A DNA stretch of 64,000 nt from Branchipolynoe longqiensis (Eukaryota > Annelida > Polychaeta > Phyllodocida > Polynoidae). The notes under the pieces are model-generated. The model had not been told where the DNA came from and made no database searches. It saw nothing but the letters and a program-made list of their open reading frames with translations. Positions 57,053 through 64,000 of the stretch are shown here, in pieces. The number at the start of each line of letters is the position of its first letter. Within the stretch, counting starts at the first letter, position 1. The translations under genes were made by a program, and so were the position numbers. The DNA is taken from contig CM059193.1 in assembly GCA_030323885.1 (NCBI GenBank), positions 52,232,749 through 52,296,748 on the forward strand. The letters run 5' to 3'.

Positions 57053-57385
57053 TAGTCATTACCAAACGGGATGGTCTCCCGTTTTGGTAGATCAGGGAAT
57101 TTGAACCCACCTGGTTGAACCCTGATCGAGTCAAACCAATGACTTAAAAATGTATACTTGTCGCTTCCTAGGCAGGCGCTCAGCATTATTAGGATAGGGC
57201 AAGGACTAGTTGGCTCAGTGTCAGGATAATGTGACTGAGTGGGATACCGGGTCATGGTGCTGGAGGCCTGGTCTACCAGTGGGGCAGCACTATAAAGTTG
57301 CCATGAGTGCGCACTGTCACCAGTCGGTACCTGTTCTGATATGACCTTAGATGTTGCCAGGACATAAAACTTCAATGACAACATT
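57053..57385 (+). mobile_element. SINE, near full length
   Basis: Head with TTTGAACCCACC (B-box-like, diverged), then CAAACCAATGACTTAAAAA, CTTGTCGCTTCCTAG, AGGGCAAGGACTAG, GGGGCAGCACTATAAAGTTGCC, GTCGGTACC and the tail GATATGACCTTAGATGTTGCCAGGACATAAAAC. Same family as 35,822-36,655. Confidence 0.78.
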
Positions 57386-57513
57386 GGCCCATAATTCCCG
57401 AATTGTGGTTGATCTGGCGGGAAGCCCGAGACGGTCACCTCCCCAGGCACTGCACGCTCCCTCCTCCCCCTCCCCCCCTCTGACCTGCATTCGGGCTACT
57501 GGTTCCCTCCCTT

Positions 57514-59028
57514 ATGGATTTACCGTCAGCAACTCCCGTCTCCACCCACGAATCACCCATGTCAAACAGCATCAAACGGATTACAAAGGCCCCCACGTCA
57601 CGTAGCAATATGCAGCGAACTCGCAGAGCCGCAGCAACCAGAGGCCGCCCCGCGAAGCGCGCCACACGGAAGGCAACAATATCCCCGACCTCCGACGCGA
57701 GCGACTCCATCCACTCGCAAGATGGCGGCACATCCCCGCAGCCGCCCACGCCACCGCCTCGGCCCTCGCCTCCCGCCCGGCAGTCGACACGCACGAGGAA
57801 GCCGACAGCGAAAGAAAAGCAAGCCGACGGATTACTACGTATGCAAGCCTCCATCGACGCCATTGAGAAGCGCTGGAGCACGCTGGAGCGACACGGGGCC
57901 GACCAGAGGCGTGAGGCGGCCGAGCATCGCGCCGAGATGGCGGCCCAAAGTAAGGTGCTCGCGGAGGCCACCGCGGCGATGGCGGCAGTCGCGGCCGGCA
58001 TGCGCCACCCCGACCCACCGGCGGCGGCCCCGGCAACACCCCGCAACCCCCCGAGCCGGCCCGGGTTCACCATCACCGCAGCCGGGCCAGATCCTTCTCC
58101 CCGGCCTCCCCGTCGCCAGCAGCGGTAAGGAGCCGGGACGTCTCCCTCACCCAGCCCGCCCCGGCACAGACCCAGGCGCCCCGAGGCCGCGCACGCCCTC
58201 GGCCGACACGCCTCCAGCCACCGACAACACGACGGCGACTACGGCGCCGCGCACGCCCCCGACCGGCGCGCCGCTTACCGCCGACAACACGGCGGCGACT
58301 ACGAGAGGGGCGCCCGTTCCACAGCCGAGGAGGCGGTCCGCCTCATCGTAGCAGCAGCAGACGGGAAGGGACACACCCGGAAAATAGGTATACCCAACAA
58401 ATATCTGTTTCCATATGATTTGGTCGAGCGCGGGGACGAGGGGAAGGCAGTAAAAAAGGGTGAGGCGACGAGAGAGGAGTACACACTCGGCCTGAAGCGC
58501 CTGGAGCACCAGCGCGGCTTCCCCGAGGGCGGACTGCTCGCCCTGTCTAACCATCAGGAGATGGTTGCTCAGGACAACTGCTCGCTGGCATGGGCAGTCG
58601 TCTGCCGTTCATCGGCGGAAATTTTCACACGGATAGCCGATGGTAGGCTCCCGAAAGGCTGGGCGGTCGAGGCGGCGATCAACGCGGTCCGCATTGAGGT
58701 GATCGCGATGGCGGGCCACGCCCCCGCCACCGCCGCCGCCTCGGCCGATCAACAACAACCCGGGAAGCAGCAGAAGTCGGGAGCCGAGCCCCGCGCCCAC
58801 TACGACCGGGCGGCGATCGGCGCACCGTGCCCCGCATGGAATAAGGACCCCGGATCCTGCGATAAGGCGTTGAAGGGCGAGTCACACGGTTCGGGGACGC
58901 AAAAGGTGGTGCATGTATGTGGCTACTGCGCAAACGTCCGAAAAATAGTCACCAACCACACCGAGGCGAGTTGCTTCTCTAAGAAGTCCCGCGACCGCCC
59001 CGGCAGGAACTCTCAACGGGATTTTTAG
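57514..59028 (+). pseudogene. DIRS-like gag (frameshifted)
   Basis: N-terminal part in frame 57,514-58,128: basic, Pro-rich, with a helical stretch (RWSTLERHGADQRREAAEHR). C-terminal part at 58,384-59,028: YLFPYDLVERG, KKGEATREEYTLGL, RIADGRLPKGW, then CPAWNKDPGSC and HVCGYCANVRKIVTNHTEASC, a Cys/His cluster. A frame change between 58,128 and 58,384 separates them. Homologous to the intact gag at 38,419. Confidence 0.78.
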
Positions 59029-59135
59029 CGCACCGGCGGGAGGACACGCCACCCGCCCCGCCTCGCGCGATCCCGCCCCGACCCACGGAATGCCCACCGA
59101 CAGCTTGCAGGGAAGCCAGCCGCACGCGCCACGAG

Positions 59136-60778
59136 GTGCCAGCAGCTCCTGAGGCCGCCCCGGCCCCGGGATTCCCCACCGTGACGTCACGCTACGTGAC
59201 CGAGGCCCCCGCATGGAGGGGAACCCCGGAAAGGCTGCTACTGCGTCATTACACACAGCCCTCGGCCCCTGCGGGGACCCCCCCCCGTGACGTCACGCCG
59301 CACACACGGCAGTGGCGCCGCCTGGAGGAAAACGCCGGCACCGCCGGCCCGGGCGGGGAAGCCCCCGGTGATGTCACGCCACCCATACCCCGCCGGCGCC
59401 ACCTAGAGGATCCCGCTCCAGTTACCCACGTAAACATTGGCCGGCCTGGAGACACGCCCTCATACGACAGCTTCGCCCGCCGGGTCGGCGCCCCCGGTAA
59501 CACATCCACACCGTCGGCCCCGGACCCCACCCCCGCCTGCGCGCTGTGTGACGTGACCGCCCGCGCCCCCGCACTCGGAGCCGGTGCCGACGAGCCGGTC
59601 GTTGACCCGCTGCTCCAGAGCACCCTCGCCGCCGCGCCTACCTGCGGCCCCACGCCGGCCGAGTACAGGGCCACCCTCGACACCTTCTGGCCGGTCCTCT
59701 CGGGCGAGGGCTGGGCCGCATACCCCGACTACGCCCGTGCTTACGCGGCCGCCTGGTCCTCGGCCCTCCCGAACTATTTGGCAGCCCGAGTCCCGGTCCC
59801 CTCAGACTTGATCATCACTGAATGGCGCTAGGTGCTCCGCGGCTACGACGACCCCCTGCTCCTCGACCACCTCGAGTTCGGGTTCCCGGCCAACTACACC
59901 GTGCCGGGCCCCCCCACGCCAACTTACAAGAACCATCGCGAGGACCCCGAGTTCGGCCACCACATCTCCAGCTACGCCGAGGAGGAGTTGCGCTGCGGCT
60001 ACCTCCTCGGGCCGTTCGCGGTCCCCCCCTTCACGCCCTGGGCTCAGTGCAGCCCCATCATGACGCGGCCGAAGTCCACACCGGGCAAGCGCCGCGTCAT
60101 CGTGGACCTGTCCTTCCCCCCTGGCCACAGCGTCAACGCGGGCATCCCCAGGAGGGAGTACCTCGGTCGTCCCCACATCTACACGCTTCCCTCCGCCACC
60201 GACCTGGGCCGGCGCGTCGTCCGGGAGGGCAGGGTCTCCTTCTGCTGGTCGGCCGACGTCTCTCGCGCCTACCGGCAGCTCCGTCCACACCGCTCTTCGG
60301 CATCCTCGTCGATGGCCGCACCTACGTCGACATCGCCCTCCCATTTGGCTGCAGGACCTCTGGCGCCGCCTGCGTCCGCATCACCACGGCGATCGTCTGG
60401 GCGCTGGCGCAGCGCGGCTTCTACAGCGACGTCTACGTCGACGACTTCGTCGGGTGCGAGGCCACCTTCCTTGTGGCTATGCGCGCCTTCGACGGCATCC
60501 GCGACCTCTGCGAGGCGCTTGGCCTCGCCCTCGCCCCCGACAAATGCTGCCCGCCGAAAGTGCGCCTCGTCTGGCTCGGCATCGAGTGCGACACCGAGGC
60601 CATGACCGTCATGATCCCCGATCGCAAGCTCCGCGACGTCGTCGACGAGTGCGAGCGCTGGCGACACCGGCCCACCCTCACCAGAAGGGCCCTCCAGTGC
60701 CTCCTCGGCCGACTCGCACATGTGAGCACTTGCACCCCTCGGGCCGCACCTTCATGGCGCGAATCCTGCGCAGCCTGA
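59136..60778 (+). pseudogene. DIRS-like reverse transcriptase (one stop, one frameshift)
   Basis: Frame 59,136 runs to a TAG at 59,829-59,831 and continues in the same frame to about 60,290 (EFGFPANY, WAQCSPIMTRPKST, VIVDLSFPPGHSVNAGI, CWSADVSRAYRQL). A frameshift near 60,290 leads into GRTYVDIALPFGCRTSG and the catalytic YVDDFVGCEATF, then LVWLGIECDTE and the connection region. Confidence 0.82.
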
Positions 60779-60919
60779 GGGCCACGCAGCCTGAGGGCCG
60801 CCCCATCTGCGGGCCACGCGGACATCGACCCAGAACTGAGGAAGGACGTCCGCTAGTTTCGCGACTACGCAATCGGCGGGAACGGCGTCTGTCTCCTCCC
60901 ACCGCAACGCCGCCCCCGA

Positions 60920-61330
60920 TTGATAATCGAGTGCGACTCGTGCCTCACCGTCGGGGGCGCCTTCTCGGAGACCGCCTGTTTCGCCGAGGCCTATGACGCG
61001 GATTTCCGGGCTGCCTACCCGACCATTCACGAGCTCGAGGCTCTCAACCTCGTGCTGGCGGTCCGGGCCCTCGGCCCCACCGCCCCCGGTGGACACGAGA
61101 TCATCGTTAACACCGACAACGCCGCCTCTGCCCACGCCATCCAGACCGGTCGAGCCGTCGACCCCACCCTGGGCGCGTGCGCCTGGGAGCTGTCTCATGG
61201 CCGCCCGCAGCTCATTCGACGTCGTTGTCCATTACAAGCCGGGTGTCGAGCTCGTACTCGCGGACGCCCTCAGCCGCGCCCACCTCTCCGCTGCCGCCCT
61301 CGACCTCGTCCGTCACCAGTGTGAAATTCG
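60920..61330 (+). pseudogene. DIRS-like RNase H
   Basis: IIECDSCLTVGGAF, AYPTIHELEALNLVLAV and NTDNAASAHAI carry the catalytic Asp/Glu/Asp pattern. A frameshift near 61,195 precedes VVVHYKPGVELVLADALSRAH. Confidence 0.8.
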
Positions 61331-61427
61331 TTGCTTGTCTCGAATTAGGGTGCACCATACGCAGGCGATAATCACACATGACCTTTGATCCATTCCAGAG
61401 TACGGGCCCGCGGCGCACCGGCATCTG

Positions 61428-62400
61428 ATGGAGGTGCACCGCGCCGCCCTCGCCCCCGGCACCTGGCGAAACCGCGACCGGCACGCCAGACGATACCTCG
61501 AGCGGGGGTCGATCACCTCGCCCCCGCGCCTTAGGATGTCGGCCAGTTCGTCGCCCACCTGCACCGCCTCCTGCCGTCCCTGGCCTCGGTCGCCAACGCG
61601 TTCTCAGGCGCACCCGCCTGGGTCCGGGAGGCGACGCGGCCCCATTCGACGCCCCCTTCGCGGCCCACGTCCGGCGGGGCGGCGAGAGACACTTCGCCGC
61701 CCCGGTTCGACGCGCCCCAGGCGTCACCCCCGAGATGCTGCCTGTCATCCACGCCTACATGCGCACCCTCGGGCACCTCGGCGTCGCCCCTTGGGCGGCC
61801 ACAGTGATGGGGTTCTTCAGCTTCCTAAGACAGTCAAACTTGCTGTCCCCCTCACACGCCCCCTGGGGCGGCCCTCACACGCTCCGCCGAGATGACGTTC
61901 GACCCGTCCTCGGCGGCCTCCGCCTGCGCGTTGCCTCCTCCAAGACCATCCGCTCGGCCGCGCAGGCGGTCTCGATCTTCGTCCCGGCTATACCCGGCTC
62001 GCACATCTGCCCCCTCCGTGCCTGGAGGCGCGCCCTCGACCTGACGCCCGCCCCCGCCGACGCCCCGGCCTTCCTGGCGCGCGCGGGCGTCCCCCTCACT
62101 CCTCGCGACATGACCCCCCTCATCCGCGCCGCCCTGCGCGGAGCCGGCGTCCCCGGAGCTGACGCCTACACTCTCCTCGGCCTCGGCCTCCGCCTCCGCA
62201 GGGGCGCGGCGCAGGTGTGCGCGTTGAGTCGACCTCTCCACGATAATGGCGCAAGGGACCTGGGAGTCCGACGCCGTCCACGCCTACTTGCCCAAGCTGG
62301 CAGCCTCCGACGCCCCGAGAGCCTTGGCCTTGCGCTTTGGGTCAACTCCCGGGCCTACCTCCTCCCAGAGTGCTTCCTCTGCGGACATGGACCAGGTTGA
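61428..62400 (+). pseudogene. DIRS-like tyrosine recombinase (catalytic box damaged)
   Basis: N-part: MEVHRAALAPGTWRNRDRHARRYL. C-part frame 61,735-62,400: GFFSFLRQSNLL with the first catalytic Arg, SSKTIR, and PLRAWRRAL. Where relatives have an HGLRRGA box this copy reads LLGLGLRLRRGAA, an apparent expansion of GGCCTC/CGCCTC repeats at about 62,175-62,205 that removes the His. After a further shift, GTWESDAVHAYLPK keeps the Tyr. Confidence 0.78.
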
Positions 62401-62512
62401 CTGACTTTTCACCTATTGACACTGTACCTTGTGCTGTTATCGCTTACCTAATAAAAACCTTTTCTCCCACCTCCGTCTCGGGCTTCCTCTGTCCGGATCA
62501 GTCATTAGTGTT

Positions 62513-62752
62513 CTCTGTAGCTTAGTGGTTAGAGTTTTTCTAGGTCGGAATCCTAATTGGAATGTCAATTTGGATTCCCACCACTGTGTATAACTTACAG
62601 CGTCATCAAAGGCCAGTTGCTCTCATACCATGTCTATGTGGTGTGGGAGGCTAAAGATCCCTTGGGTCGGTAAAAGTGTAGGCTTTAATGGTGAAAACAA
62701 GACTATTCAGACTTATCCAGGATAGGCAGTATAAATCTTCAATCTTCAAGTA
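62513..62752 (+). mobile_element. tRNA-derived SINE (second family)
   Basis: Head TCTGTAGCTTAGTGGTTAGAG matches an A-box region. GGTCGGAATCC and GGATTCCCACC follow, then GTCATCAAAGGCCAGTTGC and GTGGGAGGCTAAAGATCCCTT. The tail ends AATCTTCAATCTTCAA. Unrelated to the GACGTAAAAC family. Confidence 0.7.
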
Positions 62753-62816
62753 CAGCAACAAAATACCCCCCACCCCCACCCACAGAGTCGCAATAGTATA
62801 AGATGGTACCGCCTAC

Positions 62817-62973
62817 CCGGATGTTGGTGTTGGCCGCCACGTACATGGCGAGGTGTAGAAGGAGCCGCAGGAGGGTGCTGCAAGCGGGAGTTAAGGTGCG
62901 CAGGGTGTCGGGGACGAGGGTGCGGTCGGCCACCGGGCCCAGGCAATGCCCCCGCTGTGTCGTGTCTTGTTGG
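62817..62973 (-). CDS. RNF213: RNF213-like exon 1 in window
   Basis: Acceptor GTGTCTGCAG at 62,974, donor CGG|GTAGGC at 62,816. 157 nt: one base completing a split codon, then 52 codons ending in phase 0. Encodes QQDTTQRGHCLGPV and later LLRLLLHLAMYVAANTNIR. In vertebrate RNF213 this segment comes just after the RZ zinc finger, so the catalytic finger should be in the next exon upstream. I see no such exon in 62,980-64,000. Confidence 0.87.
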
Positions 62974-63214
62974 CTGCAGACACCAACGAAACATATAATA
63001 TATACCATATATAATACCATATTATATATGTGTGATGCATAACGTATTATGAGAGTAAAAAGGTGCGGAAGGTAATTAATTGATTTGATATTATATTGTA
63101 CCAATTATTCTATGTTCTGCCTCCTGCACCTCGCCCTAGTGACCAGTTGTGCCGCCTCTGGTCTTATGTGACAGTGTCCCTAACGGACGCCTTAACCATC
63201 ACTAGCACCGGAGG

Positions 63215-64000
63215 ATATATGTATGGTGGTGGTGGTGGCGGTGGTGGCGGTGGTGGCATTGGTGGTGGTGTGGTTGTGTTGCTGCTGGGCTGGTGATGGT
63301 GGTATTGTTGTTAGTGATTGTGGTGTTGGTGGGGCGGGTAGTGGCATGGTTGGTTGTAGTGATGCTGGTGGTGGTGGTGTGGTTGTGTTGATGGTGCTAG
63401 TGTTGTGGTGGTGTCATGGTAGTGACAGTCATGTGGTAGTGATGGTGGTGGTGGTGTGGTGGTGGTGGTGGTGGTGTGGTTGTGTTGATGGTGGTATTGT
63501 GTTGATGGTGGTATTGTGTTGATTGTGGTATGGTGGTGGTGGTAGTGACGGTGGTGGTGTTGTGGCGGTGGTAGTGATGGTGGTGATGTGATGGTGGTGG
63601 TGGTGTGATGGTGGTGGTGTGGTGGTGGAGGTAGCGATGGTGGTATGGTGGTGGTGGTGATGGTGGTGTGGTTGTGTTGATGGTGGTATTGTGTTGATGG
63701 TGGTGTGGTGGTGGTTGTGTGATGGTGGTGGTGTGGTGGTGGTTGTGTGATGTGGTGGTGTGGTGGTGGTTGTGTGATGGTGGTGGTTGTGTGATGGTGG
63801 TGGTGTGGTGGTGGTAGTGATGGTGGTGGTGTGATAGGGTGGTGTGGTTGTGTTGATGGTGGTATTGTGTTGATGGTGGTATTGTGTTGATGGTGGTATT
63901 GTGTTGATGGTGGTATGGTGGTGTGGTGGCGGTGGTAGTGATGGTGGTGGTGGTAGTGATGGTGGTGTTGTTGTGGCGGTGGTAGTGATGGTGGTGATGT
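63215..64000. repeat. (TGG)n-rich simple repeat array
   Basis: TGGTGG runs mixed with recurring GTTGATGGTGGTATTGT (about 17 bp, several near-identical copies at 63,480-63,530, 63,675-63,700 and 63,850-63,915) and GTGGTAGTGATGGTGGT. Continues past the window edge. The valine/glycine-rich frames here are artefacts. Confidence 0.95.

Larger units (their letters stand above)
57419..62505 (+). mobile_element. DIRS-like tyrosine-recombinase retrotransposon, near complete
   Basis: Inverted ends: GGAAGCCCGAGACGG at about 57,419 and CCGTCTCGGGCTTCC at about 62,475. Contents in order: gag (57,514-59,028), RT (to about 60,780), RNase H (60,920-61,320), tyrosine recombinase (61,428-62,400), then AATAAAAA at about 62,450. 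GC-rich throughout, unlike the AT-rich flanks. Carries stops and frameshifts, so not autonomous as it stands. Inserted next to a SINE on its left. Confidence 0.85.
24452..62973 (-). other. RNF213: RNF213-like gene, 3' portion (nine exons placed)
   Basis: Nine exons on the minus strand together encode about 440 residues of the C-terminal region of RNF213/mysterin. This is a giant cytosolic AAA+ ATPase and E3 ubiquitin ligase; in vertebrates it acts on lipid droplets and on lipopolysaccharide of invading bacteria. Identification rests on co-linear similarity, recalled not searched, to the vertebrate C-terminus. Landmarks are a DxTQRGHxLG segment, RLLLHLAMY, WRYRT.ISIAHLT, LDIAIGFL..GDDPQM, ALWLLLS, FLAELHECILL and FPADI..SQCVHTW. 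All acceptors end AG, all donors begin GT, and phases match at each junction. Upstream parts (AAA+ modules, RING, RZ finger) lie outside the window. Introns range from about 1.97 to 8.2 kb and are filled with repeats. Confidence 0.88.

Noticed and set aside
63096..63522. Valine/glycine-rich ORFs on the plus strand
   Set aside because: Products of the (TGG)n simple repeat.

Overview
This is a eukaryotic window, almost certainly from a mollusc and probably a gastropod. It has no operons or bacterial signals, spliced exons with GT/AG borders, and very dense transposons. The SINE families (3' tail GATATGACCTTAGATGTTGC..GGACGTAAAAC; 'taaagatccctt' body) and an AT-rich repeat at 24,276-24,365 are of types I associate with gastropod genomes. 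The species assignment is inference. A 500-base run of N at 41,696-42,195 is an assembly gap.

Left part (1-18,200): nested LTR retrotransposons. A decayed plus-strand Ty3/Gypsy element (K02A2.6-like) is split into a gag/protease half (about 100-1,440) and an RT/RNase H/integrase half (14,847-18,171). Between them lies a minus-strand block. It holds a well-preserved Gypsy element with gag (14,423-11,556), protease (11,553-10,630) and pol (10,675-7,067). Gag and protease are joined by a textbook -1 frameshift signal. Beyond pol, on the same strand, is a broken reading frame of unknown function (6,037-2,890).

Middle-left (18,375-23,560): a Harbinger-type MITE, then a satellite domain made of two related arrays (a 44-bp unit, and alternating 64/68-bp units), with a shared 250-290 bp block repeated twice.

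Right part (24,452-62,973): the 3' end of one host gene on the minus strand, an RNF213 (mysterin) type AAA+ ATPase / E3 ubiquitin ligase. I can place nine exons covering the C-terminal region. Every junction carries GT/AG and the codon phases agree across all of them (0,1,0,1,0,0,0,2). A stretch of roughly 200 residues expected between the exons at 45,690 and 37,665 is not visible and may lie in the assembly gap. One 58-bp exon has a near-identical second copy 1.25 kb upstream.

The introns are filled with mobile DNA. There is a DIRS-type tyrosine-recombinase retrotransposon on the minus strand (31,115-35,650) and two relatives on the plus strand (about 53,050-55,560 and 57,419-62,505). A compact gag-only element bounded by split direct repeats lies at 38,110-40,990. 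There are also LINE 3' ends, tRNA-derived SINEs, several MITEs (some nested), a 3.4-kb minisatellite of 22-bp units starting just inside an intron, and a (TGG)n-rich array at the right end.
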